From Pseudomonas sp. UBA2684 (GTDB lineage Bacteria > Pseudomonadota > Gammaproteobacteria > Pseudomonadales > Pseudomonadaceae), in NCBI GenBank assembly GCA_002354655.1, contig DELY01000048.1, forward strand, positions 62,001-126,000: DNA of 64,000 nucleotides, in the 5' to 3' direction. The number at the start of each line of letters is the position of its first letter. Within the stretch, counting starts at the first letter, position 1. This document shows, in pieces, positions 1 to 11,121 of this stretch. The notes beneath the pieces are model-generated. The model had not been told where the DNA came from. It ran no database searches and saw only the letters and a list, made by a program, of their open reading frames with translations. The translations under genes were made by a program, and so were the position numbers.

Positions 1-2
1 CC

Positions 3-356
3 GACAACCGCCTGGCCAGCCCGGACGGCCTGTGGTTCGACGAGGAAGGTCGGTTGTGGATTCAAACCGACATGAGCGGCAGCCAGTTGGCCAGCGGCCC
101 GTTCGGCAACAACCAGATGCTGGTTGCCGACCCGCGAAGCGGCGAACTGAAGCGTTTCCTGGTCGGGCCACAAGGCGCTGAGGTGACCGGCATCACCGCG
201 ACGCCGGATTTTCGCACGCTGTTCGTCAACATCCAGCACCCGGGCGAAGGCTCGACGCCAAGCAACCTGCTCAGCGCCTGGCCGGATGGTCCGGGCAAAC
301 GCCCGCGCTCGGCGACCGTCATCATCACCCGCGAAGACGGCAAACGCTTGCTGTAA
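3..356 (+). CDS. PhoX-family phosphatase, C-terminal part (5' end outside window)
   Basis: Only the last 117 residues are visible; the frame is open to the left edge. They carry the closing blades typical of PhoX (DUF839) proteins: LASPDGLWFDEEGRLW, a segment with TDMSGSQLASGPFGNNQM, and VTGITATPDFRTLFVNIQHPGE, ending in RSATVIITREDG. PhoX enzymes are Tat-exported, Ca/Fe-dependent phosphatases with a six-blade propeller, active on phosphomonoesters in the periplasm. The export signal and most metal ligands lie outside the window, so whether the enzyme is intact cannot be judged. A strong terminator follows directly. The family call is confident; the substrate is inferred from the family. Confidence 0.85.
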   Translation, partial: DNRLASPDGLWFDEEGRLWIQTDMSGSQLASGPFGNNQMLVADPRSGELKRFLVGPQGAEVTGITATPDFRTLFVNIQHPGEGSTPSNLLSAWPDGPGKRPRSATVIITREDGKRLL

Positions 357-382
357 CCAATGGCAAGCAACGCGTAGCGATA

Positions 383-412
383 GTGACCGACCAAGCCTGG
401 TCGGTCACTTTT
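383..412 (+). terminator. Rho-independent terminator after phoX-like gene
   Basis: Perfect 11-bp stem GTGACCGACCA / TGGTCGGTCAC with a 4-nt loop, followed by TTTT. It lies 27 nt after the stop codon of the PhoX-like gene. Confidence 0.85.
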
Positions 413-460
413 CCCTGTGACAGACTCCCGGCTTCTTCTGCCTCGTCACAGGTTTTGTCC

Positions 461-951
461 ATGCCCAGCAACCGCTTGAGTCGCATCGTCGCGAAAATCC
501 ATCGCCTACCGCCGTTCTGCACACGCCCGCGCTGTCGCTGTTGTTTGGTTCGCAGGTCAAGTTCGCTGGCACTGCCAGGGTGCGTGTGCACGCGTTGAGC
601 CAGCAGCGGGCGGTGATGAGCCTGGCTAACACCCGCAAGGTACAGAACCACATCAAAGGTGTGCACGCCGCAGCCATGGCGCTGTTGGCTGAATCGGCAA
701 GCGGCTTTCTGGTTGGCATGAATGTACCCGACGACAAACTGCCGCTGATCAAAAGCCTCAAGATCGATTACCTCAAGCGCGCCTCTGGCGGTCTGCGTGC
801 CGAGGCAAGCCTGACGCCCGAGCAGATTCAAGCCATTCACACCCAAGAAAAAGGCGAAGTACTGGTTGCCGTGTGCGTCACCGACGAAGCCGGCAATCAG
901 CCCATCCAGTGCGAAATGCTCTGGGCCTGGATCAGCAAGAAGCGCCCTTGA
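461..951 (+). pseudogene. DUF4442 hotdog-fold thioesterase-like gene with an apparent 1-bp frameshift
   Basis: From ATG 461 one frame reads MPSNRLSRIVAKIHRLP. From about 511 the homologous continuation is in the next frame: AVLHTPALSLLFGSQVKFAG, then VQNHIKGVHAAAMALLAESA and GEVLVAVCVTDEAGNQ to the stop at 951. Joining the two needs one extra base near 509-513 (CTACCGCCGTT instead of an expected form such as CTACCGGCCGTT). The reconstructed protein is about 163 residues, normal for DUF4442, a PaaI/YiiD-like hotdog family of presumed acyl-CoA thioesterases. Downstream codons look undegraded, so this is either a recent mutation or an assembly error. A shortened product from an alternative TTG start at 541 would lack the N-terminal helix. 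Confidence 0.7.
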
Positions 952-1418
952 GTGCCGTCGTCTACGCTAAGACCGCGATGTAGGCACAGCGCGATGGTTT
1001 ATGCATGCCCACCCAAGAGACTGTCGGCAACAACCAACCGCACATGTGTATTGGTATCGAGGAGTAACTTTTGAGTGGCGCCGAACATTGATAATTGCGT
1101 CAACGAGTGACAACTAAGCGACATGCTCGCAGGGGATCAATAACAATCCCTTAAATGATAATAGTTCTTATAAAGATCGTTACTGGTGACACCGCAGTGT
1201 CGGCATGCGGCGCTTAAAGGCCTGCCCTACAAGGCTCTACTGCACATGCCGCAGCGAAACCTGGCTATAAAGTTAATTTTTTGATCTGAAAAATTTACTT
1301 ACACCTCAATACGGGCATAATATTGTGCAAATAGATTGCTGGACAATCAGTGGGTTGCCAGCGAACTCAAACTTTCAAACACGAGTGAACGCCGTTCCTT
1401 GTACCGAGGAGTTCCGGC
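952..1418 (+). promoter_or_regulatory. Upstream region and leader of the nuo operon
   Basis: 467 nt without a supportable gene. It is clearly more AT-rich than its surroundings from about 1130 to 1340. A CATAATAT element at 1315-1322 resembles a -10 box but has no good -35 at 17 nt. An imperfect inverted repeat TTGAT-N6-GTCAA lies at 1088-1103. GAGGAG at 1407-1412 is the ribosome binding site of nuoA. The main nuo promoter(s) must lie here, since the preceding gene ends at 951, but I cannot place them exactly. Confidence 0.5.
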
Positions 1419-1832
1419 ATGTCGGAAGCAACTACCGTTCTTTCCCATAACTGGGCGCTGGCCGTTTTCCTGCTTGGGGTCATTGGCCTCTGTGCATTCA
1501 TGCTGGGCGTTTCCAGCCTGCTGGGCAGCAAGGCGTGGGGCCGCAGCAAAAATGAGCCATTTGAATCCGGCATGCTCCCCACCGGCAGCGCCCGCCTGCG
1601 CCTGTCGGCAAAATTCTATTTGGTCGCGATGCTCTTCGTGATCTTCGACGTTGAAGCCCTCTTTCTCTTCGCCTGGGCTGTCTCTGTTCGCGAAAGCGGC
1701 TGGGCCGGTTTTATCGAAGCTACCATTTTTATAGCAATTCTGTTGGCAGGTCTTGTCTACCTTTGGCGTATCGGTGCGCTCGATTGGGCTCCCGAAGGAC
1801 GTCGTGAGCGACAGGCGAAGCTAAAACAATGA
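1419..1832 (+). CDS. nuoA: NADH-quinone oxidoreductase subunit A
   Basis: 137-residue membrane subunit of respiratory complex I, which oxidises NADH, reduces ubiquinone and pumps protons. Three hydrophobic helices are visible (about 12-34, 66-88, 97-117). The family markers EPFESG (about 46-51) in the loop and [14 protein letters not shown] on helix 2 are present; this loop caps the quinone site at the peripheral-membrane interface. SD GAGGAG lies 6 nt before the ATG. First gene of the nuoA-N operon; nuoB follows 10 nt downstream. Confidence 0.98.
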   Translation: MSEATTVLSHNWALAVFLLGVIGLCAFMLGVSSLLGSKAWGRSKNEPFESGMLPTGSARLRLSAKFYLVAMLFVIFDVEALFLFAWAVSVRESGWAGFIEATIFIAILLAGLVYLWRIGALDWAPEGRRERQAKLKQ

Positions 1833-1842
1833 GGCTTTGGCG

Positions 1843-2520
1843 ATGCAATACAAACTTACTCGGGTCGACCCGGATGCGCCCAACGAGGAGTATCCGATTG
1901 GCCAGCGGGAGACCGTTTCAGACCCGCTGCTAGACGATCAGGTCCACAAAAACATCTACATGGGCAAGCTGGAAGACGTGCTGAACGGTGCGGTCAACTG
2001 GGGGCGCAAAAACTCCCTGTGGCCATACAACTTCGGCCTCTCCTGCTGCTATGTGGAAATGACCACCGCGTTCACTGCACCGCATGACATCGCGCGTTTC
2101 GGTGCCGAAGTGATTCGTGCGTCTCCCCGCCAGGCAGATTTCATGGTGATTGCCGGCACCTGCTTCATCAAGATGGCGCCGATTATTCAGCGCCTTTACG
2201 AGCAGATGCTGGAACCCAAATGGGTTATTTCCATGGGTTCGTGCGCCAACTCCGGCGGCATGTACGATATTTACTCGGTCGTTCAGGGTGTGGACAAGTT
2301 CCTCCCCGTGGACGTCTACATACCCGGCTGCCCGCCTCGCCCCGAAGCATTCCTGCAAGGCTTGATGCTGTTGCAGGAGTCCATCGGCAAGGAGCGTCGT
2401 CCGCTTTCCTGGGTCGTCGGCGACCAAGGCGTGTACCGCGCCGAAATGCCGTCGCAAAAGGAACAGCGCCGTGAACAGCGCATAGCTGTCACCAACCTGC
2501 GCAGCCCAGACGAAGTCTGA
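1843..2520 (+). CDS. nuoB: NADH-quinone oxidoreductase subunit B (N2 cluster)
   Basis: 225 residues. This peripheral subunit carries the terminal [4Fe-4S] cluster N2 that hands electrons to quinone. The vicinal cysteine pair in [10 protein letters not shown], then [21 protein letters not shown] and PGCPPRPEA supply the ligands. ATG 1843 was chosen because GAGG at 1831-1834 is well spaced and the protein then starts [13 protein letters not shown] as in other pseudomonads; a TTG two codons upstream (1837) is also in frame. It is followed by a 60-nt gap and nuoCD. Confidence 0.97.
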   Translation: MQYKLTRVDPDAPNEEYPIGQRETVSDPLLDDQVHKNIYMGKLEDVLNGAVNWGRKNSLWPYNFGLSCCYVEMTTAFTAPHDIARFGAEVIRASPRQADFMVIAGTCFIKMAPIIQRLYEQMLEPKWVISMGSCANSGGMYDIYSVVQGVDKFLPVDVYIPGCPPRPEAFLQGLMLLQESIGKERRPLSWVVGDQGVYRAEMPSQKEQRREQRIAVTNLRSPDEV

Positions 2521-2580
2521 GTCCCCCTTCCACAAGAAGGCCCGATTCATTCTCTACGTTGACCGATAGCGATCGAGACC

Positions 2581-4362
2581 ATGACTGCAGACACCGCTCT
2601 GTCTATTCCGCCGTACAAGGCTGACGACCAAGATGTCGTCGTTGAGCTCAATTCCCGCTTTGGCGCTGAAAGCTTCACCCTGCAAGCCACGCGCACCGGC
2701 ATGCCGGTGATCTGGGTCGCCCGGGAAAAGCTGATTGAAGTGCTCACCTACCTGCGCAACCTGCCGCGCCCGTTCGTCATGCTGTATGACCTGCATGGCG
2801 TCGACGAACGTCTGCGCACCCAGCGTCGCGGCCTGCCGGGGGCTGACTTCACGGTGTTCTATCACCTGATGTCGATCGCCCGTAACAGCGACGTGATGAT
2901 CAAGGTCGCGTTGGCCGAAGGCGATCTCAACCTGCCGACCGTCACCAGCATCTGGCCGAACGCCAACTGGTACGAGCGTGAAGTCTGGGACATGTACGGT
3001 ATTCACTTCGCCGGTCACCCGCACCTGACGCGCATCATGATGCCGCCGACCTGGGAAGGTCACCCGCTGCGCAAGGATTACCCGGCGCGCGCCACCGAGT
3101 TCGACCCGTTCAGCCTGAACCTGGCCAAGCAGCAGTTGGAAGAGGAAGCCGCGCGTTTCAAGCCGGAAGACTGGGGCATGAAGCGTGGTAGCGAGCACGA
3201 GGACTACATGTTCCTCAACCTTGGCCCGAACCACCCGTCTGCCCACGGTGCATTCCGCATCATATTGCAACTGGATGGCGAAGAGATCGTCGACTGCGTG
3301 CCGGAAGTCGGCTATCACCACCGTGGCGCCGAGAAGATGGCCGAGCGCCAGTCCTGGCACAGTTTCATTCCGTACACCGACCGTATCGACTACCTCGGCG
3401 GGGTGATGAACAACCTGCCCTACGTGCTGGCCGTGGAGAAACTGGCCGGCATCAAGGTGCCGGATCGCGTCGACTTCATTCGCGTGATGCTCGCCGAATT
3501 CTTCCGCATCACCAGCCACCTGCTGTTCCTCGGCACCTATATCCAGGACGTCGGCGCCATGACGCCGGTGTTCTTCACCTTCACCGACCGCCAGCGCGCG
3601 TACAAGGTGATCGAGGCCATCACCGGCTTCCGCCTGCACCCGGCCTGGTACCGCATTGGTGGCGTCGCTCACGACCTGCCGCGCGGCTGGGACGGCCTGG
3701 TCAAGGAATTCGTCGATTGGCTGCCCAAGCGCCTCGACGAGTATGAAAAGGCCGCGCTGAAGAACAGCATTCTGATTGGTCGCACCAAGGGCGTGGCGCA
3801 GTACAACACCAAGGAAGCCCTGGAATGGGGCGTCACCGGCTCCGGCTTGCGCTCCACCGGCCTGGACTTCGACCTGCGCAAGGCGCGCCCCTACTCGGGC
3901 TACCAGAGTTTCGAGTTCGAAGTGCCGCTGGCCGTCAACGGCGATGCCTATGACCGTTGCATCGTGCGCGTGGAAGAGATGCGCCAGAGCATCAAGATCA
4001 TCGACCAGTGCCTGCGCAACATGCCGGAAGGCCCGTACAAAGCGGATCACCCGCTGACCACGCCGCCGCCGAAAGAACGCACGCTGCAGCACATCGAAAC
4101 CCTGATCACCCACTTCCTGCAAGTTTCTTGGGGCCCGGTGATGCCGGCCAACGAGAGCTTCCAGATGATCGAAGCAACCAAAGGCATCAACAGTTATTAC
4201 CTGACCAGCGACGGCAGCACCATGAGCTATCGCACGCGTATCCGCACACCGAGCTTCCCGCACCTGCAACAGATCCCTTCGGTGATCCGCGGCAGCATGG
4301 TGGCTGACCTGATCGCGTACCTGGGCAGTATCGACTTCGTTATGGCCGACGTGGACCGCTGA
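2581..4362 (+). CDS. nuoC: NADH-quinone oxidoreductase fused subunits C/D
   Basis: 593 residues. NuoC (30-kDa type, about 1-185, with [17 protein letters not shown] and HPLRKDYP) is fused to NuoD (49-kDa type, about 200-593, with [14 protein letters not shown] and [17 protein letters not shown]). This fusion is usual in gamma-proteobacteria. NuoD lines the quinone chamber with NuoB: the conserved HPSAH histidine and the tyrosines contact ubiquinone. It ends in the canonical DR motif (VMADVDR). nuoE starts 2 nt after the stop codon, so translation is probably coupled. The gene is often annotated nuoCD. Confidence 0.97.
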   Translation: MTADTALSIPPYKADDQDVVVELNSRFGAESFTLQATRTGMPVIWVAREKLIEVLTYLRNLPRPFVMLYDLHGVDERLRTQRRGLPGADFTVFYHLMSIARNSDVMIKVALAEGDLNLPTVTSIWPNANWYEREVWDMYGIHFAGHPHLTRIMMPPTWEGHPLRKDYPARATEFDPFSLNLAKQQLEEEAARFKPEDWGMKRGSEHEDYMFLNLGPNHPSAHGAFRIILQLDGEEIVDCVPEVGYHHRGAEKMAERQSWHSFIPYTDRIDYLGGVMNNLPYVLAVEKLAGIKVPDRVDFIRVMLAEFFRITSHLLFLGTYIQDVGAMTPVFFTFTDRQRAYKVIEAITGFRLHPAWYRIGGVAHDLPRGWDGLVKEFVDWLPKRLDEYEKAALKNSILIGRTKGVAQYNTKEALEWGVTGSGLRSTGLDFDLRKARPYSGYQSFEFEVPLAVNGDAYDRCIVRVEEMRQSIKIIDQCLRNMPEGPYKADHPLTTPPPKERTLQHIETLITHFLQVSWGPVMPANESFQMIEATKGINSYYLTSDGSTMSYRTRIRTPSFPHLQQIPSVIRGSMVADLIAYLGSIDFVMADVDR

Positions 4363-4364
4363 TT

Positions 4365-4859
4365 ATGAGCACGCTTATCCAAACTGATCGTTTCGTTCTC
4401 AGCGAAACCGAGCGCTCGGCCATCGAGCACGAGATGCACCACTACGAAGACCCGCGCGCCGCCAGCATCGAAGCGCTGAAAATCGTGCAGCAAGCGCGCG
4501 GCTGGGTGCCCGACGGCGCCGCCGATGCCATCGGCGCGATCCTTGGCATCCCGGCCAGCGACGTCGAAGGCGTGGCCACCTTCTATAGTCAGATTTTCCG
4601 CCAGCCGGTGGGGCGCCACATCATCCGCGTGTGCGACAGCATGACCTGCTTTATCGGTGGCCATGAGTCGGTGGTCTCCAGCATCCAGCAACAACTGGGT
4701 ATCGGCCTCGGCCAGACCAGCGCCGACGGCCGCTTCACCCTGCTGCCGGTGTGCTGCCTGGGCAACTGCGACAAGGCGCCGGCGCTGATGATCGACGACG
4801 ACACCTTCGGCGACGTGCAGCCTGACGGCGTCGCCAACCTGCTGGAGGCCTATCCATGA
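4365..4859 (+). CDS. nuoE: NADH-quinone oxidoreductase subunit E ([2Fe-2S] N1a)
   Basis: 164 residues, thioredoxin-like fold. The [2Fe-2S] ligands are visible as C90-x4-C95 (CDSMTC) and C131-x3-C135 (CLGNC). Together with NuoF it forms the NADH-oxidising tip of complex I. Its TGA overlaps the ATG of nuoF (ATGA, 4856-4859), indicating translational coupling. Confidence 0.97.
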   Translation: MSTLIQTDRFVLSETERSAIEHEMHHYEDPRAASIEALKIVQQARGWVPDGAADAIGAILGIPASDVEGVATFYSQIFRQPVGRHIIRVCDSMTCFIGGHESVVSSIQQQLGIGLGQTSADGRFTLLPVCCLGNCDKAPALMIDDDTFGDVQPDGVANLLEAYP

Positions 4860-6229
4860 TTGGGCGCACCGCCATGACGAGCAAGACGCTGACCTCCATC
4901 GGCCCAGCCAACAAGATCGCCCGGAGCGAGGAAAGCCACCCGTTGACCTGGCGCCTGCGTGACGACGCGCAGCCGGTGTGGCTCGACGAATACCAGCAGA
5001 AAAACGGCTACGCCGCCGCGCGCAAGGCCCTGAGCGAGATGGCCCAGGCCGATATCGTGCAGACGGTCAAGGACTCCGGCCTCAAAGGCCGCGGCGGTGC
5101 GGGTTTCCCCACCGGCGTGAAGTGGGGCCTGATGCCGGCCGACGAAACCATGAACATCCGCTACCTGCTGTGCAACGCGGACGAGATGGAACCCAACACC
5201 TGGAAAGACCGCATGCTCATGGAGCAGCTGCCGCACCTGCTGGTGGAAGGCATGCTGATTTCCGCGCGCGCGCTCAAGGCCTATCGCGGCTACATCTTCC
5301 TACGCGGCGAATACGTCGACGCGGCGGCCAACCTGAACCGCGCCATCGCGGAAGCCAAGGCTGCCGGCCTGCTGGGCAAGAACATCCTCGGCAGCGGCTT
5401 TGATTTCGAGCTGTTCGTCCACACCGGCGCCGGGCGCTATATCTGCGGTGAAGAAACCGCACTGATCAACTCCCTCGAAGGCCGTCGCGCCAACCCGCGC
5501 GCCAAGCCACCCTTCCCTGCCGCCGTCGGCGTGTGGGGCAAGCCAACCTGCGTGAACAACGTCGAGACCCTGTGCAACGTGCCGTCGATCATCGGCAACG
5601 GCGTGGACTGGTACAAGACCCTGGCGCGTCCGGGCAGCGAAGACCATGGCACCAAGCTGATGGGCTTTTCCGGCAAGGTGAAGAACCCCGGTTTGTGGGA
5701 GTTGCCGTTCGGTATTTCGGCCCGTGAGCTGTTTGAAGACTACGCCGGCGGCATGCGCGACGGTTTCACCCTGAAATGCTGGCAACCCGGCGGTGCCGGC
5801 ACTGGCTTCCTGCTGCCGGAACACCTCGATGCCACGATGTACGCCGCCGGCATCGCCAAGGTCGGCACCCGCATGGGCACCGGCTTGGCACTGGCGGTGG
5901 ACGACAGCGTCAACATGGTGTCCTTGCTGCGCAACATGGAAGAGTTCTTCGCCCGTGAATCTTGCGGCTGGTGCACCCCATGCCGCGACGGCCTGCCGTG
6001 GAGCGTGAAAATTCTGCGCGCCCTGGAGCGCGGCCAAGGCACGCGGGAAGACATCGAGACCCTGCTGGGTCTGGTCAACTTCCTTGGCCCCGGCAAGACC
6101 TTCTGTGCTCACGCGCCCGGCGCCGTCGAGCCACTGGGCAGCGCGATCAAGTATTTCCGTGCGGAGTTCGAGGCCGGTGTTGCCAGTCAGAACGCTGCGC
6201 CAACGACGGGACAGTTCGTTCCCGCGTGA
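4856..6229 (+). CDS. nuoF: NADH-quinone oxidoreductase subunit F (NADH/FMN site)
   Basis: 457 residues. It binds NADH and FMN and carries [4Fe-4S] cluster N3. Visible motifs: the glycine-rich FMN/NADH loop [10 protein letters not shown], the [13 protein letters not shown] region, [14 protein letters not shown], and the N3 ligands in [12 protein letters not shown] plus the later [14 protein letters not shown] 4856 has GGAGG about 8 nt upstream and overlaps the nuoE stop; the internal ATG 4874 ([13 protein letters not shown]) would match the common N-terminus of other pseudomonads and cannot be excluded. A 92-nt gap separates it from nuoG. Confidence 0.96.
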   Translation: MIGRTAMTSKTLTSIGPANKIARSEESHPLTWRLRDDAQPVWLDEYQQKNGYAAARKALSEMAQADIVQTVKDSGLKGRGGAGFPTGVKWGLMPADETMNIRYLLCNADEMEPNTWKDRMLMEQLPHLLVEGMLISARALKAYRGYIFLRGEYVDAAANLNRAIAEAKAAGLLGKNILGSGFDFELFVHTGAGRYICGEETALINSLEGRRANPRAKPPFPAAVGVWGKPTCVNNVETLCNVPSIIGNGVDWYKTLARPGSEDHGTKLMGFSGKVKNPGLWELPFGISARELFEDYAGGMRDGFTLKCWQPGGAGTGFLLPEHLDATMYAAGIAKVGTRMGTGLALAVDDSVNMVSLLRNMEEFFARESCGWCTPCRDGLPWSVKILRALERGQGTREDIETLLGLVNFLGPGKTFCAHAPGAVEPLGSAIKYFRAEFEAGVASQNAAPTTGQFVPA

Positions 6230-6321
6230 AGATTAGCTGCGGCGGCCACTGACCTGGCCCCGCGGCACAACGTGATTCCATTAGCCAAGTCCGCTCACGC
6301 GGATAAAGAAGAAACCCGACC

Positions 6322-9051
6322 ATGGCCACTATCCACGTAGACGGCAAAGATTTTGAAGTCGATGGTGCGGACAACCTGTTGCAGGCCTGTCTGTCACTCG
6401 GTCTCGATATCCCCTACTTTTGCTGGCACCCGGCGCTCGGTAGCGTCGGCGCCTGCCGCCAATGCGCGGTCAAGCAGTACAGCGACGAAAACGACACCCG
6501 TGGTCGCATCGTCATGTCGTGCATGACGCCTGCCACCGACAACACCTGGATCTCCATCGACGATGAGGAATCCAAGGCGTTCCGCGCCAGCGTCGTCGAA
6601 TGGCTGATGACCAACCACCCGCACGACTGCCCAGTGTGCGAGGAAGGCGGTCACTGCCACCTGCAAGACATGACGGTGATGACCGGCCACAACGAGCGCC
6701 GCTATCGCTTCAGCAAACGCACCCACCAGAACCAGCAGCTCGGCCCGTTCATTTCCCATGAAATGAACCGCTGTATCGCCTGCTACCGCTGCGTGCGCTA
6801 CTACAAGGACTACGCCGGCGGCACCGACCTGGGTGTGTTTGGCGCGCACGACAACGTGTATTTCGGCCGCGTCGAAGACGGCGTGCTGGAAAGCGAGTTC
6901 TCCGGCAACCTGGTCGAGGTCTGCCCGACCGGCGTGTTCACCGACAAGACCCACTCCGAGCGCTACAACCGCAAGTGGGACATGCAGTTCGCCCCGAGTA
7001 TCTGCCACGGCTGTTCCAGTGGCTGCAACACCAGCCCCGGCGAGCGTTACGGCGAGATCCGCCGCATCGAGAACCGCTTCAACGGTGACGTGAACCAGTA
7101 TTTCCTCTGTGACCGCGGCCGCTTCGGCTACGGCTACGTCAACCGCGACGACCGTCCGCGCCAGCCGATGATGATGCTGAGCAAGATGAAGATGGGCATC
7201 GACTCAGCCCTCGACCAGGCCGCCGCCTTGCTGAAAAACCGCAAGGTGATTGGCATCGGCTCACCGCGTGCCAGCCTGGAAAGCAACTTCGCCCTGCGCG
7301 AGCTGGTCGGTGCCGCGCATTATTACGCCGGCATCGAAGCCAACGAACTGGAAAACCTGCGCCTGATCCACGACATCCTGCAGAACGGCCCGCTGCCGGT
7401 GCCGACCCTGCGCGACGTGGAGAGCCACGATGCGGTGTTCGTCCTCGGCGAAGACCTGACCCAGACCGCCGCACGCCTGGCCCTGGCCCTGCGGCAAGCG
7501 GTGAAAGGTAAAGCCACTGAAATCGCCGCGGCGATGCGCATTCAGGACTGGCACATGGCCGCGGTGCAAAACGTCGCTCAGGATGCACTGCACCCGCTGT
7601 TTATTGCCAGCGTTGCCGCCACCCGCCTGGACGATATCGCCGAAGCCTGTGTGCACGCCGCCCCGGCTGACCTGGCCCGCATCGGTTTCGCCGTGGCCCA
7701 CGCCATCGACCCGAGTGCCCCGGCCGTCGGCGGCCTGGATAGCGAGGCCGCCGAGCTGGTGCAACTGATCGCCGAGGCTCTGCTCAACGCCAAGCGTCCG
7801 CTGATCGTGTCTGGCGCTTCACTGGGCAGCAAAGCCCTGATCGAGGCGGCTAGCAACATCGCCAGCGCCTTGAAAAACCGCGAGAAGAACGCGTCCATCA
7901 GCCTGGTCGTGCCGGAAGCCAACAGCATGGGCTTGGCGCTGTTGCTGGGTGACGAACTGGCGGAAAAATCTGTCGATGCCGCCTTGCAGGCGCTGATTTC
8001 CGGTCAGGCCGATGCCGTAGTCGTGCTGGAAAACGACCTCTACCGGCGCGCCGCAAGCGCCCGGGTCGATGCGGCGCTGAGCGCCGCCAAAGTGGTGATC
8101 GTCGCCGATCACCAACAGACCGCCACCACCGCCAAAGCCCACCTGGTGCTGCCTGCGGCCAGCTTTGCCGAAGGCGACGGCACCCTGGTCAGCCAGGAAG
8201 GCCGCGCCCAACGCTTCTTCCAGGTTTTCGACCCCAGCTACCACGATGCCAACATTCTGGTGCGCGAAGGCTGGCGCTGGCTGCATGCACTGCACAGCAC
8301 CCTGCACGGCAAGGCGGTCGAGTGGACCCAGTTGGACGAAGTCACCGCCGCCTGCGCGGCCGGCAACCCACGCCTGGCGCGTATCGGCGAGGCTGCGCCC
8401 AAGGCGACCTTCCGCATCAAGGGCCTCAAGCTGGCCCGTGAGCCGCACCGTTACAGCGGCCGTACCGCCATGCGCGCCAATATCAGCGTGCACGAGCCAC
8501 GTCAGCCGCAGGACCAGGACTCGGCCTTTGCCTTCTCCATGGAAGGTTATTCCGGTAGCCAGGAAGACCGTCAGCAGATTCCCTTCGTCTGGTCGCCAGG
8601 CTGGAACTCGCCGCAGGCCTGGAACAAGTTCCAGGACGAAGTCGGTGGCCATCTGCGCGCCGGCGATCCGGGTGTACGCCTGATCGAAAGCCGCGGCCAA
8701 GCCTTGCCCTGGTTCACTCCGAGCGCCGCGTTCAACCCCGCCGTGGGCACCTGGCAGGCCGTGCCGCTGCATCACCTGTTCGGTAGCGAAGAAACCTCGG
8801 CGCGTGCCGCACCGGTGCAAGAACGCATTCCACAGCCGTATGTGGCCCTGGCCAAAGCCGAGGCCGCCCGTCTGGGCGTCAACGACGGTGCGCTGCTCGC
8901 ACTCACCGTCAATGGCCAGGTCTTGCACCTGCCGTTGCAGGTGCGTGAAGAGCTGGCCGCCGGTTTGGTTGGCTTGCCTGTTGGCCTGCCGGGCATCCCG
9001 GTGGTTATTGCCGGCGCCGTGGTCACCACCGTTCAGGAGGCTGCGCAATGA
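6322..9051 (+). CDS. nuoG: NADH-quinone oxidoreductase subunit G
   Basis: 909 residues, the largest peripheral subunit, holding the Fe-S wire. The N-terminal ferredoxin domain has a [2Fe-2S] site at C34, C45, C48 and C67. The His-Cys cluster motif H99-x3-C103-x2-C106-x5-C112 follows, then the 4Fe segment [17 protein letters not shown]. Next comes [11 protein letters not shown], the extra N7-type cysteine set known from E. coli NuoG and related enzymes. The rest is a molybdopterin-oxidoreductase-like domain without cofactor function. Its stop overlaps the nuoH start (ATGA at 9048-9051). Confidence 0.97.
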   Translation: MATIHVDGKDFEVDGADNLLQACLSLGLDIPYFCWHPALGSVGACRQCAVKQYSDENDTRGRIVMSCMTPATDNTWISIDDEESKAFRASVVEWLMTNHPHDCPVCEEGGHCHLQDMTVMTGHNERRYRFSKRTHQNQQLGPFISHEMNRCIACYRCVRYYKDYAGGTDLGVFGAHDNVYFGRVEDGVLESEFSGNLVEVCPTGVFTDKTHSERYNRKWDMQFAPSICHGCSSGCNTSPGERYGEIRRIENRFNGDVNQYFLCDRGRFGYGYVNRDDRPRQPMMMLSKMKMGIDSALDQAAALLKNRKVIGIGSPRASLESNFALRELVGAAHYYAGIEANELENLRLIHDILQNGPLPVPTLRDVESHDAVFVLGEDLTQTAARLALALRQAVKGKATEIAAAMRIQDWHMAAVQNVAQDALHPLFIASVAATRLDDIAEACVHAAPADLARIGFAVAHAIDPSAPAVGGLDSEAAELVQLIAEALLNAKRPLIVSGASLGSKALIEAASNIASALKNREKNASISLVVPEANSMGLALLLGDELAEKSVDAALQALISGQADAVVVLENDLYRRAASARVDAALSAAKVVIVADHQQTATTAKAHLVLPAASFAEGDGTLVSQEGRAQRFFQVFDPSYHDANILVREGWRWLHALHSTLHGKAVEWTQLDEVTAACAAGNPRLARIGEAAPKATFRIKGLKLAREPHRYSGRTAMRANISVHEPRQPQDQDSAFAFSMEGYSGSQEDRQQIPFVWSPGWNSPQAWNKFQDEVGGHLRAGDPGVRLIESRGQALPWFTPSAAFNPAVGTWQAVPLHHLFGSEETSARAAPVQERIPQPYVALAKAEAARLGVNDGALLALTVNGQVLHLPLQVREELAAGLVGLPVGLPGIPVVIAGAVVTTVQEAAQ

Positions 9052-10040
9052 GTTGGCTGACGCCTGAAGTGATCGACATCCTTGTCGCGGTGCTCAAGGC
9101 TGTGGTGATCCTGCTCGCCGTGGTCATCACCGGCGCCCTGCTGAGCTTCGTCGAACGCCGCTTGCTGGGGCTCTGGCAAGATCGTTACGGCCCTAACCGG
9201 GTCGGCCCGTTCGGCATGTTCCAGATCGCCGCGGACATGATCAAGATGTTCTTCAAGGAGGACTGGACCCCACCGTTCGCCGACAAGGTGATCTTCACCC
9301 TGGCCCCGGTGATTGCCATGGGCGCCATGCTCATTGCCTTCGCCATTATCCCGATCACCCCGACCTGGGGCGTGGCGGACCTGAACATCGGCATCCTGTT
9401 CTTCTTCGCCATGGCCGGGTTGTCGGTGTATGCGGTGTTGTTCGCCGGCTGGTCGAGCAACAACAAGTTCGCCCTGCTCGGCGCGCTGCGCGCCTCGGCG
9501 CAGACCATCTCCTACGAGGTGTTCCTGGCCCTGGCGCTGATGGGCATCGTCGCCCAGGTTGGTTCGTTCAACATGCGCGATATCGTCGACTACCAGGCTG
9601 AGAACCTGTGGTTCATCATTCCGCAGTTCTTCGGCTTCTGTACCTTCTTTATTGCCGGCGTCGCGGTGACCCACCGCCACCCGTTCGACCAGCCGGAAGC
9701 CGAGCAGGAGCTGGCCGACGGTTATCACATCGAATATGCCGGGATGAAATGGGGCATGTTCTTCGTGGGTGAGTACATCGGCATCGTGACCATTTCGGCG
9801 CTGCTGGTGACTCTATTCTTCGGTGGCTGGCACGGCCCGTTCGGCATCCTGCCGCAGATTCCGTTTATCTGGTTCGCCCTGAAAACCTGCTTCTTCATCA
9901 TGCTGTTCATCCTGCTGCGCGCGTCGATTCCGCGCCCACGCTATGACCAGGTGATGGCCTTCAGCTGGAAGTTCTGCTTGCCGCTGACCCTGATCAACCT
10001 GCTGGTGACCGGCGCATTTGTGCTGGCCGCGGCCCAGTAA
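9048..10040 (+). CDS. nuoH: NADH-quinone oxidoreductase subunit H
   Basis: 330 residues, eight or more hydrophobic helices. This membrane subunit forms the lipid-facing part of the quinone tunnel and connects it to the proton path. Diagnostic stretches: [19 protein letters not shown] near the N-terminus, FAIIPITP, and the loop [20 protein letters not shown] with its conserved acidic residues. SD AGGAGG lies inside the end of nuoG; coupled start. Confidence 0.97.
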   Translation: MSWLTPEVIDILVAVLKAVVILLAVVITGALLSFVERRLLGLWQDRYGPNRVGPFGMFQIAADMIKMFFKEDWTPPFADKVIFTLAPVIAMGAMLIAFAIIPITPTWGVADLNIGILFFFAMAGLSVYAVLFAGWSSNNKFALLGALRASAQTISYEVFLALALMGIVAQVGSFNMRDIVDYQAENLWFIIPQFFGFCTFFIAGVAVTHRHPFDQPEAEQELADGYHIEYAGMKWGMFFVGEYIGIVTISALLVTLFFGGWHGPFGILPQIPFIWFALKTCFFIMLFILLRASIPRPRYDQVMAFSWKFCLPLTLINLLVTGAFVLAAAQ

Positions 10041-10052
10041 GGAGAAATAGCG

Positions 10053-10601
10053 ATGATCAAATACATTTGGGATGTGGTGCATGGCACCTGGACCCAGTTG
10101 CGCAGCCTGGTGATGATCTTTGGCCATGCCTTCCGCAAACGCGACACCCTGCAATACCCGGAAGAAGCGGTGTACCTGCCGCCGCGTTACCGCGGCCGTA
10201 TCGTACTGACCCGCGACCCCGACGGCGAAGAGCGCTGCGTGGCCTGCAACCTGTGCGCGGTGGCCTGCCCGGTGGGCTGCATCTCGCTGCAGAAAGCCGA
10301 AAGTGACGATGGCCGCTGGTACCCGGAATTTTTCCGCATCAACTTCTCGCGCTGCATCTTCTGTGGTCTGTGCGAAGAAGCCTGCCCGACCACCGCGATC
10401 CAGCTCACCCCGGATTTCGAGATGGGCGAGTTCAAGCGCCAGGACCTGGTGTACGAGAAGGAAGACCTACTCATCAGCGGCCCAGGCAAAAACCCGGACT
10501 ACAACTTCTACCGCGTTGCCGGTATGGCCATTGCCGGCAAGCCGAAAGGCGCCGCGCAAAACGAAGCCGAACCGATCAACGTGAAAAGCCTGCTGCCCTA
10601 A
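10053..10601 (+). CDS. nuoI: NADH-quinone oxidoreductase subunit I (two [4Fe-4S])
   Basis: 182 residues. It carries clusters N6a and N6b: C62-x2-C65-x2-C68-x3-C72 ([11 protein letters not shown]) and C101-x2-C104-x2-C107-x3-C111 ([11 protein letters not shown]), each followed by the usual proline. The N-terminal amphipathic helix ([12 protein letters not shown]) docks on the membrane arm. SD AAGGAG lies before the ATG; nuoJ follows after 10 nt. Confidence 0.97.
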   Translation: MIKYIWDVVHGTWTQLRSLVMIFGHAFRKRDTLQYPEEAVYLPPRYRGRIVLTRDPDGEERCVACNLCAVACPVGCISLQKAESDDGRWYPEFFRINFSRCIFCGLCEEACPTTAIQLTPDFEMGEFKRQDLVYEKEDLLISGPGKNPDYNFYRVAGMAIAGKPKGAAQNEAEPINVKSLLP

Positions 10602-10611
10602 GGAGAAGCGC

Positions 10612-11121
10612 GTGGAGTTTGCTTTCTATTTCGCCGCAGGCATTGCCGTGATGGCCACCCTGCGGGTGGTCACCAGCAGCAACCCGGTGCATGCCCTGCT
10701 GTACCTGATCATCTCGCTGCTGGCGGTGTCCATGGTGTTCTTCAGCCTTGGCGCGCCCTTTGCCGGCGCCCTGGAAATCATCGTTTACGCCGGCGCCATC
10801 ATGGTGCTGTTCGTCTTCGTGGTGATGATGCTCAACCTCGGCCCGGCGGCCATCGAGCAGGAGCGGAAATGGTTAACGCCGGGCATCTGGTTCGGCCCTG
10901 CGCTGCTTTCCGCGCTGTTACTGGCGCAACTGCTGTATGTGCTGTTCGCGGCGCCAAGCGGTGCCACCATCGGTCAGGTGACCGTGGACGCCAAGGCCGT
11001 GGGCATCAGCCTGTTCGGCCCCTACCTGCTGGCGGTCGAACTGGCCTCCATGCTGCTGCTGGCCGCGCTGGTCGCCGCCTATCACCTCGGCCGCCACGAC
11101 GCTAAGGACGCAACGCCATGA
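10612..11121 (+). CDS. nuoJ: NADH-quinone oxidoreductase subunit J
   Basis: 169 residues, five hydrophobic helices. GTG start preceded by AAGGAG (TAAGGAGAAGCGC). The central helix [20 protein letters not shown] is the family signature and contains the pi-bulge helix that relays conformational change to the pump modules. The TGA overlaps nuoK (ATGA at 11118). Confidence 0.96.
   Translation: MEFAFYFAAGIAVMATLRVVTSSNPVHALLYLIISLLAVSMVFFSLGAPFAGALEIIVYAGAIMVLFVFVVMMLNLGPAAIEQERKWLTPGIWFGPALLSALLLAQLLYVLFAAPSGATIGQVTVDAKAVGISLFGPYLLAVELASMLLLAALVAAYHLGRHDAKDATP

Noticed and set aside
1154-1172. Fur-box-like AATGATAAT stretch upstream of nuo
   Set aside because: Only the left half matches the Fur consensus; the right half (AGTTCTTAT) is poor, and the region is simply AT-rich.
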